Assembly: GCF_019059575.1 (NCBI RefSeq) | Contig: NW_024881597.1 | Location: 62,001 to 126,000, forward strand | DNA: 64,000 bases | Direction: 5' to 3' | From: Amphibalanus amphitrite | Taxonomy: Eukaryota > Arthropoda > Thecostraca > Balanomorpha > Balanidae | In this document: one piece after another, positions 41,401-50,885 of the stretch | Numbering within the stretch: position 1 is the stretch's first letter | How the letters are laid out: each line of letters opens with the position of its first letter | Position numbers and translations under genes: made by a program | Notes under the pieces: generated by a model | The model's input: the letters and a program-made list of their open reading frames with translations, nothing else | The model's database searches: none | Told to the model about the DNA's origin: nothing

Positions 41401-44283
41401 AGGTCATCGATATCAAAATTCTGAGATATACATTTTGTACATGCTATTGCTCTTAGCAATCGCTGAAAGTTTCAAAGCGATCGGTCACTCGGTGTAGCTA
41501 TGACAGACATTGAAACTTTTTATGAGGTGAGGTCACTTCAAGTGACCTGGTGACCTGACCTTGAATGACCTTGGTCTGAAATTTTCACAACATGTGTAGA
41601 ATTGATGCATGATAAGGTGTACCAAAAACGGCGGCGCGGAGCGCCGCCGTTTTTGAGATATTCGCGAAAAACCGCAAGGGGGGGTGTTCAAACACCCCCC
41701 CCCCCCCAGCAGGGCGCGGGTTAACCAATCATATCACCTAGCTCGGACCAACTGCATGCTGATTGGCTGACGATTGGCGTCTGCCATAGGTGGCTGCATT
41801 CTTGGAATTCTTCCGTAAAGAAAATATTTCTGCGCAAGGGAATGATTTCGGGACGAGAAATGGAGTGGCTTTGCCTAGGGTGATTGTTGGGCCGTAAAAG
41901 CTCCCGATTTGTGCTAATCTCAGCCCAAGCTACAAAACTGCTATTTCAGTTCAAAACCCCTTTTTGAATGACAAATGTCGTATATTTCCTTTAAACATAT
42001 ATCGGCCTCAGCTTAAATATTATTTGATTGTAAAAATAAACGGAGATTTTGAATCCGTTCTTATAAATAACTTATGAGACCTTATGTCATCAGCAAAAAG
42101 ACGGATGGTCAAAATATTTCAATGATATCTAATTAAAATATGATTATCAACTTTCCACAATTGTTCAACTGGCGTAGTCTTTCTTTCCTCTAAACGTGGA
42201 GACCGCGTACTTGTATATTTATACCCAGTGTTCAATTTATAACAATTTTTCAACTTATCAAGCTTAAGATGACGCAATCACACCATCCTTGTCTTGAATG
42301 TGTCTCCTTCACATGTGTATGTCAGGGGGTTACGGTTCTATGCTGCCACATAGGGAGGGCTCAGGAGACAGATGACGTCACGGGGTATCAAGGTTTTGTC
42401 GATTTTCAAAATTTTGCTGTGCAGTAAATTATATTTTTTAGACTCTAAGGGAGCCTAAAGGTTAATATCAAACTGCCTTAGAGTATAAAATCCTCGGAAG
42501 GTTAACCCTAGAACGCCTAGGGGGGGGTTGTATCAACCCCCCCCCCCCTCTGAGGTTTTTTCGAAGTGCACGCTAAACGGCTTGTCGTAGCGGGCTGAAA
42601 TTTTCAATACCCTCTGGGGCAACCTTTGCGCATCTTTTGCCGAAAAAAAATTGATCGGGTCATGTCAGGTCACGGAGTTATGACGTCATAAGAGGTACAG
42701 CCTCCGGCCGACAGTTACCAAACGTGTGCGCCGAATCCCTAGGTTTTCTGCCGGTGATACCCACATTGTTTGATGGATCATGATGAAACTTCCCATGCAT
42801 GTTGGGGCAAGCATTGGCTATCGTGTGGTGCAAGAAAATTGACCGGGTCAGGTCAGGTCACGGAGCTATGACGTCACAAGAGGAACAGCGTCCGGTACTA
42901 TTTTTGAAAAGCGCCCGAACCACTATTTTGCTAATTCTTGTCACCTCAATGGGAATATGCAGCAATATTAGCTTCTATAGGGAGCAAATGGACCTCCCAA
43001 ATCCAAAAATACAATCAGATTTAAAAAAATTAAATTTTGATTTTTCGAATTTCTGCCGCCGACTGTGACCTTGCCGACTTCCGGCGCTCCCAACGCGCCA
43101 TTTTTAGAGCTAGGGAAACCAAATACATACCAAACGATAGAGAATTGATCAAGGAACACGATAGTGAAGATTTCAAGTCGATATCTCCCACCGTTTTGCC
43201 GCAATCGCCGCGGAAAGTTGAAAAAGGTCTATTTTTCCGAAAATTTGACCTTTGACCGGTCAAAAGTAGGTCAAATGTTGACCTAGGACCAAAAAATATA
43301 CCACCAATCGCGAGATCTCGTTGAGAGCAATCCGTTGGTTTTTTCCGCTAAGCTCTATGACCTTCCGTTTCGAAACGCCAGGGGGGGGTCGTAACAACCC
43401 CCCCTGGTCGTTCGTGTTATGAGAAATGGCCTGGTCGTGCGAGGGTTAATATTGGCGAAGATTGGTAGACACCCGCTGACGTCATCTGTCAATGTCACCG
43501 ATGTAAACAAACGGCTAACCATTTTACCTCCTATATACGGCCTTGGTGTATGTTATGTAGGTGCAGTGTTCACCAAAGTGATGCACTCAATGCTCATGCA
43601 TCTATATGTATATTCTATATCTATAGAAGTTATATCAATCTTATAAATTTACAGGCGACACTCACAATGGTATCAGTATCCTATTGTGGCGATAACCCAC
43701 TGAACATCCCACTTGAATAATTAGTAGGTATCTAATGCCTCTTGCCCAGTCCATTCATGGATGGAGTCATAGTTAAGCTCTTATGCCTGTAGGCCAAATA
43801 AATAACGAGATCGTGGTGGAAAATCCCCAATGGCTCAAATATAGATAACATGAATCTGAATGGCTCAGGTCAAGAATGGCTCAACTACAAAATTTAGATC
43901 CTAGCCTCGAGCTATGTAATCAGATCCACCCAGGTCACCGATCCAATGCTTGGATTAATGCACAATGCACATCGCACAGTTCACAATGCACAAGTCTGAT
44001 GCCATAGTACTAAATCTCGTCCCTGGCGTTTTCACTACGAATTTGCAAATTCTAACAGGTGCAACTGCGAGGGTTTAGTTGCAATAAAACAAGACACGCT
44101 AAGGCAAGTACGTTAATGTGACATAATGAGCCTTAATTACACTCCTAGAGCAACACTCCTACTATCTATTATGCCGCAGTTGCCCTTACCTGCTGCGGGG
44201 GCCGGGGCCGCTCGACAGCCGACCCCGCACAGCACTACCGCCAGAAGCAGCGGCACCGGCAGCGCTCGTCGTGACGGCCTCAT
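32249..44283 (-). CDS. Ctr1: Copper transporter (Ctr/SLC31 family), gene B, complete
   Basis: Six exons (44190-44283, 35390-35508, 33804-33937, 33247-33300, 32976-33003, 32249-32407) join in phase to 588 bp, 195 aa plus stop, the usual Ctr size. Order: signal peptide (about 1-25), Pro/Ser/Thr extracellular linker, Met cluster MMMQM that captures copper, TM1 ending YEGLKVFR, a 20-residue loop, TM2 with the MxxxM selectivity motif (FLMLATMTY), TM3 with the GxxxG packing motif (GAGVGYAIF), and an HC pair near the C-terminus (DHCQ). All functional motifs of Cu(I) importers are present. Introns 1 and 2 contain TTAA elements; exons are clean. Confidence 0.95.
32976..33003 (-). CDS. Ctr1: Copper transporter gene B, exon 5 (microexon)
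   Basis: 28 bp between TTTTCAG and GTAAGT, encoding IQVFLHIVQ at the start of TM2. Found because both flanking phases require it and Ctr proteins have LLHIIQ at this place. Confidence 0.88.
33247..33300 (-). CDS. Ctr1: Copper transporter gene B, exon 4
   Basis: 54 bp between TTTTGCAG and GTGAGT, encoding LILVDKIASSRLSSPGHW. The other open frame across it is a shadow; phase with exons 3 and 5 decides. Confidence 0.9.
33804..33937 (-). CDS. Ctr1: Copper transporter gene B, exon 3 (TM1)
   Basis: 134 bp after TTTCAG; encodes MTFFGGNTFKLWFKSFGIHD, AGTLTAACLGVGVMAALYEG and LKVF. The donor GTCGCT is weak compared with GTAAAT in gene A, but the phase fits. Confidence 0.93.
34001..35180 (+). mobile_element. 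TTAA family 1b element in intron 2 of gene B
   Basis: TTAA at both edges, ends CCCGCGCCGGGCCGG and CCGGCCCGGCGCGGG, terminal hairpins GGGTGTTTGAACACCCC and GGTGTTCAGACACC, and many AGGTCA motifs. Intron 2 is 1452 bp here and 294 bp in gene A; removing this element leaves 276 bp, so gene A serves as an empty site. Confidence 0.93.
35390..35508 (-). CDS. Ctr1: Copper transporter gene B, exon 2 (Met cluster)
   Basis: 119 bp, acceptor CCGACAG, donor GTGCGT. Encodes VPMLVSTAVDPPPPSASG and ends GGMMMQ. Length and phase equal gene A exon 2. Confidence 0.9.
35645..36673 (+). mobile_element. TTAA family 6 element
   Basis: TTAA at both edges, ends CCCTCGCCAAGCGAGG and CGGGCGAGGG, hairpins GGTTGGTACGACC and GGGGTTGCATCAACCCC, AGGTCA/TGACCT interior. 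In intron 1 of copper transporter gene B. Confidence 0.88.
36815..37926 (+). mobile_element. TTAA family 7 element
   Basis: The left end is eroded (CTGAGTCCCGCTGGGGTAGAC). The right end CCCAACGGGGCGCGGGTTAA shares its TTAA with the next element. The interior has scattered TGACCT motifs and poly-T stretches. A related copy is nested at about 61613-62815. Confidence 0.75.
37923..39112 (+). mobile_element. TTAA family 1 element, copy 3
   Basis: Full-length, same orientation as 10782-11987, with the subterminal hairpin GGCGGCGCGGAGCGCCGCC intact. It abuts the family 7 element on the left at one shared TTAA. Confidence 0.93.
39301..40525 (+). mobile_element. TTAA family 8 element (CCCGGCACCGCCTGGG ends)
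   Basis: Both edges TTAA. Each end has the perfect palindrome GGGGTCGGATCCGACCCC. AGGTCA motifs are confined to the left part (39470-39680); the rest is A+T-rich. Confidence 0.9.
40522..41724 (-). mobile_element. TTAA family 1 element, copy 4
   Basis: Inverted relative to copy 3 (37923-39112), sharing a TTAA with the family 8 element. Copies 3 and 4 form an inverted pair of about 1.2 kb arms within intron 1 of gene B. Confidence 0.93.
41725..42501. other. Unique intron sequence of copper transporter gene B
   Basis: A+T-rich, with no repeat or gene recognised. Confidence 0.5.
42502..43449 (+). mobile_element. TTAA family 9 element
   Basis: TTAA at both edges, left end CCCTAGAACGCCTAGGGG, right end GGTCGTGCGAGGG, hairpins GGGTTGTATCAACCCC and GGGGTCGTAACAACCCC. 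Interior has GGTCAGGTCA near 42845 and TGACGTCA-like sites. Confidence 0.87.
43711..43837 (+). repeat. Inverted repeat arm (left), partner at 48117-48246
   Basis: About 127 bp from ACTTGAATAATTAGTAGG to TCCCCAATGGCTC is reverse-complementary to 48117-48246, with few mismatches. The two arms enclose 4.3 kb containing exon 1 of copper transporter gene B. Confidence 0.88.
44190..44283 (-). CDS. Ctr1: Copper transporter gene B, exon 1 (signal peptide)
   Basis: ATG at 44283, encoding MRPSRRALPVPLLLAVVLCG and VGCRAAPAPAA, then one base before GTAAGG. Same phase and similar sequence as 13293-13380. Confidence 0.88.
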
Positions 44284-44670
44284 GGTGCACCTTTTTCAGC
44301 CGCTGAGCACACACCGAGCACCGGGGACCAACGCCGGAGCACACGCCGAGCACCGGAGACTACCGCAGGAGCGCTACAACAACAGCCGTCACCGGCGGGC
44401 GGCCCGTGTCAGTCCTATCGCGGCCGTCGCCGGGGGCCCGCCGTGATTTGCAGAATGTGAGGGAGGATAGAGGGCTCGGCAGATAATCCGTGGGGGTGTC
44501 CGCTACTCGTCAAGAGGGACTCTGCGTCAGCAAGATAACACGCGAGTTGGAACGGCATGGTCCTTCATATTTGAAGTACCATGCACCAAATACGGGATGC
44601 GGTTCCCGGAATACCATGAAGTACCAATCACATGTTCCAACGACCACACTAATTGCTACTTGAATCCGGG
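44284..44670 (-). promoter_or_regulatory. Copper transporter gene B 5' flank, conserved with gene A
   Basis: Homologous to 13381-13733 plus the sequence beyond 14926, so it keeps the state before the family 1 insertion near gene A. The TATA-like box of gene A is replaced here by GCGATAGGAC, and the inverted CCAAT is not preserved. Confidence 0.7.
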
Positions 44671-45088
44671 GTTCCAAAGGTTTGAGAGGGAACTTCTTAT
44701 AGCTTTTGTGAAAATTAATGATTCGGTTATCAGCATACCGTATATTCACACCATCGTCCATGACATTCATTCAAGACGCCAATGCAGTTGAGAATAAAGA
44801 ACGTTTTTGAATAATTGTATTAATTATTCCGAATATATATACTTGCGAAACGAAACCTAAACGGTAACTTGCATATGTATGTAAAACATGCCGATCAGTC
44901 AAAATAAGACTAGTTTAGTTTTGTATGCTTCCATTTCCATAATCCATTATGCTTTAAACTCATATAATTAATATTCCGGGCTTCCATTGTTTGATGCATT
45001 TTACCTCTTCGATCATATCGAAGGTCAGCAACTTTCGCAAACAAGACACTTTGATAGAATATGAGACTTCCAGAACAGCTTTAAAATC
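44671..45088. other. No gene assigned
   Basis: A+T-rich sequence upstream of gene B with no recognised element. Confidence 0.5.
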
Positions 45089-46264
45089 TTGACACACGTC
45101 CCGTTGGGGTCTGCAGAGCAACGCGCCCTGCTGAGGAGGGGGGCATTTTGCCCCCCCCCCCCCTAAGATCTCGAGAACCACGCAACCTAGCGACAAGCGG
45201 CAAACGGTGTTGGATAGCCCCATCAGGGAACTACCTTGTGACCCAATTTCATTGACCTAGGTCAAACCGATGACGACACAGGTCAGGTCAAATGTCGAAT
45301 TTTCACCGTTTACAGGCATTTCAAGAAATGCGTTGAAAAAGCGAGTAAAATGCATTTCATTGAAAATCATCGATGGGAAAATGTTCGTCAAACACATATT
45401 TTGCTATTTGAGGTCACTGATACCAGGTCAGGTTACAGAGGTCAGGTCACTGAGGGTCACAATATGAAAATACCTATCATGTGATGCATGTTATATGGTC
45501 CATTTTATATGCCAAATACGATTATGTGGGTCAGGCAGCCTTTGGGGTCAGTTATGATTATGTTCTGGTGAAGGTCAGGTCAAGGTCAGGTCAAGGTCAG
45601 GTCAAACTAGGTCAAATTTCAAAGTTGATATTTTTCATAAAATGGGTATCGATTCGATGCAACTCGTCACGGAGAGTTCAATGGTGGTCTTTGTTTTGCG
45701 CTACGTGGTCTAGAATTGCTAAAAATTTGAGTTCAAAAATTTGACGTCATCAATTTTGAACAGTTTTTCACTATAACTTGGCCAAAAAGGAAGGTATCGA
45801 TCTGAAATTTGGTATGTATATAGAAGAGCGCAGGGACTATCACATATTTCGTTTTTTTTCGGAATTCGGAAAAAATTGTTTTTAAACGTTTTTCTAAAAA
45901 AAATCAATTTTTGAATTTTTTAGGGGCAAAAACCCAAAATTTTGAACATTCGAGATAGCCATTTTGTAGCGCCGCCTTTTGTCTACATGACCATATAAAG
46001 AACTTTGAAATTGCTTGGTAACTGTAGATTTTGTGAGCGTTTCAAGATTTCATGTTTTTTGCTCATTTTCGCTCGAACATGACCTCAGTTTGACCTCAAT
46101 AACTCCTGACCTAAGGTGACCTAAGACTTGAAATTTTGTGCGAAGGTGTCAAATTGATGCCCGGGAAGGTACTGAAAATTTGGCGGCGCTTTCTTGTTAT
46201 TCAGGAAAAACCACAGGGGGAGGGGGGGAAATTGCCCCCCCCCCCCCAGCGGGGCGAGGGTTAA
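45089..46264 (+). mobile_element. TTAA family 10 element, copy 1
   Basis: The left end is decayed (TTGACACACGTCCCGTTGGGG, compare TTAACCCGCGCCC at 63491). The right end is AGCGGGGCGAGGGTTAA. The hairpin GGGGGCATTTTGCCCCC is at the left. It contains the densest hexamer run of the window, at about 45570-45615. Confidence 0.88.
45568..45620 (+). repeat. AGGTCA hexamer array
   Basis: Alternating AAGGTCAGGTC units give about seven GGTCA pentamers in a row, then a further AGGTCA. The same array begins at about 63968 in the sister element and is cut by the window end. Confidence 0.95.
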
Positions 46265-47653
46265 GTCAAATTGAAATAGGTAAGGGATTGAAAAGAAATT
46301 ACTTACCATACGCTGGATGTAAACACTCGTTTAGGATCATATGAATCATAGTAGGAGCATCCAGCCCCCGGGAAAAGTGACTCGATGAGATTGACGCTGG
46401 ATCTTTGAAAACGTCATAGGTACCCTATAAAATACGACAGATGCATCAACGCTCATGAAAAAAACGTGCAGCTGAGCTAAGTGCAGAAGACATGTTACAT
46501 TATTCCTGGGACAGGCTGTCCATGCAGGCAGGTGTAAATGCTTCAGCAGTACCTACATTTTAAATGGTTAGTCCCTGGCCTGAACCAAGGCAATCGTCTT
46601 GTTCTGAGCTCTGTTCGGGCGTTGTTCGCAGATATCTGATTGGGAACGGTGGGGACATTAGAAGTGGTAGGTAGTTATAGTGCAAAGGCCCTTCCAGTAT
46701 GACTCGCCATATATTTATTCAACAGAAAGACACTAATCAAGCATTCATAAAGGCTCTAAGGGCACTGTTCAAAACAATGCGTAGGAGCACAACGCGAGCT
46801 CGCTCAACAGTGACACCTACAGCATCACCATTCATTATACCTATCTTCACAGTTCATTTAACGCACGACGCTAATAAGTTTGGCGATAAGGACAGCTCAA
46901 TGTGCGTTGTGCAGGTCTCCATTGGTCGGATTTGGAAGCGATGGTAAACAATTTTGCTTGTTTTGCTTCGCTGGCTTATGCCTTTTCAGTTTTCACCGCA
47001 TAGAAAAGAGCCATGTAACGCGCCGCAGTGATTGAGCTTATTCCTTGGGGACGGGACTGCAATGGTGGGCAGTCAGGCCGAACAGGTTTTTCGGTGACCA
47101 AGAATGAGGATGGGTTGGTCCTGAGGATTGATGGGACGGACGAAGACAAGCGCCGCGTGACTGCGTAGAGCACCGAAATTTATAATAAAGAAACTTGACG
47201 TCGTTCAGCCAGAAATTCACAGTTCACGCAATGTTACACCCATTTCGGTACTCGTCACATCTCCAACACTCAGTTACACGACTATCCTCAAAAACTGTTC
47301 GACCACAACATTTGGCGAGTGAGGCTCTCCACCCTTTGTGACGTAATTTCGTTGGCTGCCACCGGCACCGGGCTTTAGTACGGCCGTTCACTCTCGAGCA
47401 GTGCCGACCTCTGGCGCTCCAAAGGTGCTGCCATCTAGTAAATCTTCCGCTGCTGGTCCGGTGTAGTCGACAAGGAGAATGGATATGCTAATTTCCACGA
47501 CTCGATGTTAGGGTGACTCATGACTTCAGCGGCCAGCGGGTGTCGTACTCGTTAGACAGACTTATGTCCCGAAACCTGCGGGAGGTTATAAATGTCATTC
47601 AATGTTCAACCATAAATGCTCACGACCATGCAATCAAACACGCGGGAGAAGCC
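46265..47653. other. No gene recognised
   Basis: Several short frames (46699-46947 plus, 46976-47220 minus), none with a recognisable motif. Confidence 0.5.
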
Positions 47654-47954
47654 GCACTGAAAACAATTTAACCAAATGCCGGCGAGTAAACTGGTGTTTC
47701 GCGGGTACCCCTATCCGCAACCATTTTTAACCATCCTCCCAGGAGTACAGTAAGGCTCCATTGCAGTGTAGTCGTCCCTGCTCTCAGCGGACATGTTCGC
47801 TGACAGCGGTTATATCCGCTCAGAGCAAGTACGACTACACCGCAATGGGACCTAGCACTACTCCTGGGAGGGTGGTTAAAAATGGTTGCGGATAGGGGTA
47901 CCCGTGAAACACCGGTTTACTCGCCGGCCTTGGATTAAATTGTTTTCAGTGCGT
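47654..47954. repeat. 300 bp near-perfect foldback
   Basis: Arms 47654-47805 and 47808-47954 are reverse complements with few mismatches, from GCACTGAAAACAATTTA at the edge to CAGCGGACATGTTCGCTG near the axis. The stem includes GGGTACCCCTATCCGCAACC and CCTCCCAGGAGTA. Either a foldback element or a source of long hairpin RNA. Confidence 0.92.
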
Positions 47955-48116
47955 GAACACAGTTAGGAAAGCACAAAGCCCAAAGGTGAACGATCTTCCA
48001 CATGAAAAAGATCGCGAGTAACGGAAGCTAAATAAAGCACATAAAATTTGTGAATTGTACCAATCTCAGATGTATCATTATCAAAGATAGTTAGTATAGT
48101 ATCATTATCAAAGATG

Positions 48117-48246
48117 TTTGAGCCATTTTGGGATTTTTCCCCACGATCTCGTTATTTATTTGGCCTACAGGCATAAGAGCTTAACTATGACTCCATCCAT
48201 GAATGGACCGGGCAAGAGACATTAGATACCTACTAGTTATTCAAGT
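48117..48246 (-). repeat. Inverted repeat arm (right), partner at 43711-43837
   Basis: Reverse complement of the left arm. Includes CCACGATCTCGTTATTTATT and CATTAGATACCTACTA. Confidence 0.88.
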
Positions 48247-48408
48247 TACTATCAAGCCATTTGAGCTGATACTTTGACACTATCGTGTGTTCAATACCTG
48301 CCTATCCAATGCCCATGCTGTGAGCAGATGAACTTTCTCTCACTACCCCTCCCCCCCCTCCTCACCCAACGACCCCGCGTCCCTCTCTCCGTACTCACCA
48401 GATGCTCG

Positions 48409-48711
48409 CTATTTCTCCTGCACCTTGTAGCGGAAGCTCTCACAGGCAGACAGGTTGGTACTGTACGGGCCGCCGGCCGCCAGTGGTTCACCCGCCTTCA
48501 TCGTGTACGGGTCCCAAAGGAACACGTAGTACAACGACAGCATGATAGCCGCCGAGGACACGCAAAACACGTAGCCGAGCACGGTGAGGATGCGCACGAT
48601 CTTGATGTTGGGCCGCGGCTGCTGTTCGAATAGACGCTCCACGCCGCGATCGTCGGTGGAGGAGGCACGCTCCTCGCGACGGGACTCGTCGCGACCGCTG
48701 GGGCACGCCAT
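48409..48711 (-). CDS. InaF-motif small membrane protein
   Basis: 100 codons from ATG (48711) to TAG. A charged N-terminus (residues 1-35) leads to a single membrane segment with the InaF signature: IVRILTVLGYVFCVSSAAIM then LSLYYVFLWDP. In Drosophila the InaF proteins associate with the TRP calcium channel; the vertebrate relatives are INAFM1/2. The extracytosolic tail is short, with one Cys. No intron is needed. A (CT)n tract lies about 200 bp upstream. Family call by motif; function in this animal is inference. Confidence 0.8.
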   Translation of the reverse strand: MACPSGRDESRREERASSTDDRGVERLFEQQPRPNIKIVRILTVLGYVFCVSSAAIMLSLYYVFLWDPYTMKAGEPLAAGGPYSTNLSACESFRYKVQEK

Positions 48712-48916
48712 CGCTGCCGATCTGAGCCGATCGATAGAGCGGCCGTCGGAGACGACGACCGTCGGTGCCGACGGCCGTCGGCGCCGATGGCCCGACGGGG
48801 TCGTCGGGCGCGCCGGCGCCGGCGCAGCACCATGAGAGGGGCCGGGCGGGCGGGTGGGGGTGGGGGTGGGGTGAGCTGCTTATATGACGGGTAAACATCT
48901 GAATGAAAGAGGGTAG

Positions 48917-48917
<1 letters not shown>

Positions 48918-48979
<62 letters not shown>
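48918..48979. repeat. (CT)n microsatellite
   Basis: About 30 CT units, broken by one TTT, upstream of the InaF-motif gene. On the coding strand of that gene it is a (GA)n tract. Confidence 0.98.
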
Positions 48980-49084
48980 GCACTGGTTTTGGGTCTAAAC
49001 AAGCTTTAAATTCCATTACATCATCAAGTAATACAAAATGATAAAAGCTACAGATCTAATTGACTCGGCAGAGCTGGCACTCGC

Positions 49085-49325
49085 GGGCAGGCGGTGGCGG
49101 TGGCGGTGGCGGTGCCTCGGACAGGCGGTGGCGGTGCCTCGCGGGCAGGCGGTGGCGGTGGCGGTGCCTCGCGGACAGGCGGTGGCGGTGGCGGTGGCGG
49201 TGCCTCGGACAGGCGGTGGCGGACAGGCGGTGGCGGTGGCGGTGCCTTGCGGACAGGCGGTGGCGGTGGCGGTGGCGGTGCCTCGGACAGGCGGTGGCGG
49301 TGGCGGTGGCGGTGCCTCGGACCGA
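49085..49325. repeat. GGTGGC-based minisatellite
   Basis: Tandem higher-order repeats built from GGTGGC hexamers separated by GGTGCCTCG(CG)GACAGGC. All three plus frames stay open as repeat artefacts (for example GGGGGASDR). Confidence 0.97.
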
Positions 49326-49845
49326 GACTGAGTTCGGGCGGCGTGCTTGTTGGCCCGATTCCTGAATATGACGCTCCTCTTGCCGCAGAAAGACTGTCCT
49401 AAGGATGGAAAAGAGGGAACGGTGTGCTGAGAGAGCTGCGATTAAGTATGAAAATGGGTTTGTCTGAGGACTGATGGGAACCTAAAAGCCGTGAACGTGA
49501 ACATGTAGAACCTAATTTTAAAAATTGTCCATGGACAGGTTTGACGTCAGTGTGCAGAAGTTCACGCGACCGGTATTACAACTGTCACTTCCTAGCTATT
49601 GGTCACTTCTAAACTGTTTTCACGTTGCTGCGGTTTGGACCTTCTTGCACTGACTGCTATAGAACACTGGATGTCTTAGTATTGGTGGACAGCTATGGCA
49701 TGTCTGGCTCACCCGAAGAGCGGTCCGTCGAAATGTCGTGAAACGTGCTAGTGCAATGGGAAATGGTCATTGGTTATGAAATGGGTGCATTCAAGCCGAG
49801 CTGGAGCTTGGAGGGATGAATTTCCTCTTCAAACGACATTTGTAT
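49326..49845. other. No gene recognised
   Basis: Spacer between the minisatellite and the 3' end of lectin 1. Confidence 0.5.
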
Positions 49846-49851
49846 TTTATT
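49846..49851 (-). promoter_or_regulatory. Poly(A) signal of lectin 1
   Basis: AATAAA on the minus strand, about 104 bp past the lectin stop codon. Confidence 0.6.
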
Positions 49852-49954
49852 TGGCATCTCCACTACACCGTCGCCAATTTTGAAGTAGCTAGGTTATGAT
49901 CATCATAAATACATGCGCACAGTACATACACCGTGAAGGTCGGCAGCAATGTCT

Positions 49955-50410
49955 TCAGGCAGTGGCGGGCAGCTTGCAGAGGAAATGGCGCTCCTCTTCG
50001 CAATGTTCATCATCCCACTCGGCCCCGTTCGGGTTGTCGATATACGGCAGGTGAACGCAGTCCTGGCCATGGTAATCATCGGGCTGCTTCTGAGCCCAGT
50101 TGGTGAAGTCCACCTTGGAGCCGTCTGTCCACTGGAACGAGCCCTCCGTTTCGATATCGTTCAGCCCAATCCACGTGTCGCCAAAGTTGTAGGTCTGCAT
50201 GACGAAGGCGTTCTCGATTAACGAATGAATGGAGGCGAGCTGGGAACCAACGCCGACCGTGGGGCAGGCGATGACGGCCTGCTGCCACGAGGTGGCGTAG
50301 GTGGAGCGCCAGTAGCAGAAGCCGTCGAACCCCTGCCACTCGACGTTGGTCGGACAGCCAGCCGAGGCCAGGCCAGCGCACAGCGCGACAGCCAGCAGTT
50401 GGTACAGCAT
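49955..50410 (-). CDS. Secreted C-type lectin 1, galactose-type
   Basis: 151 aa in one coding exon. Signal peptide MLYQLLAVALCAGLASA, then one long-form carbohydrate-recognition domain with six Cys: a first pair (GCPTNVEW, GFCYW) and the two conserved pairs. WIGLND is the usual core. The Ca2+ and sugar site reads QPD (KQPDDY), the galactose-type motif, with WDD in place of WND. This architecture resembles barnacle hemolymph lectins of the BRA type, with roles in immunity and shell mineral proposed in that family. The start is supported by the signal peptide. A TTTTCAG acceptor lies at 50448, 37 bp before the ATG, and a 5' exon ends at 50886. Confidence 0.95.
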   Translation of the reverse strand: MLYQLLAVALCAGLASAGCPTNVEWQGFDGFCYWRSTYATSWQQAVIACPTVGVGSQLASIHSLIENAFVMQTYNFGDTWIGLNDIETEGSFQWTDGSKVDFTNWAQKQPDDYHGQDCVHLPYIDNPNGAEWDDEHCEEERHFLCKLPATA

Positions 50411-50885
50411 AGTGGCGAACTGATGAGGTAGGTATTCTCCTGTGTTTCTGAAAACGAACGGCAGTCAACATGAGTGCACCTAGTTCAAGTTATATCCCCA
50501 TTATTGACATGACAATGTCGTCAACAAATGGGCAAAGCAAAGACTGGCGCACTTATACTTCTCGGCTGAAGTGCCTGATTTACATATTGTCTTATCATGA
50601 GACATTGCAGCATCAATAACGTAAAAAAATGGTTAAGTAGCATTAAAACCAGATGCATAGGTAATAGGTATGTGATCATGTTGTTTGAACACTTGCCTAT
50701 CTTGAAGTTAGTAATAGCATATATTACATAAGATTTCGCTTGGCACATCTTACCTTTTCCAAGAGTAAACTACATAGTCACCAAATTCAACGAGTTCTTC
50801 AACACGAAGCAATATCATTTAGACGTATAAAAGCATGTTTCTACCCCTACAGAGTACAGGCCAAGCAAGTAGCCCCTCCTCTAAC

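Noticed and set aside
49038-49402. Three overlapping Gly-rich ORFs
   Set aside because: All three frames stay open because of the GGTGGC repeat; no start context or motif.
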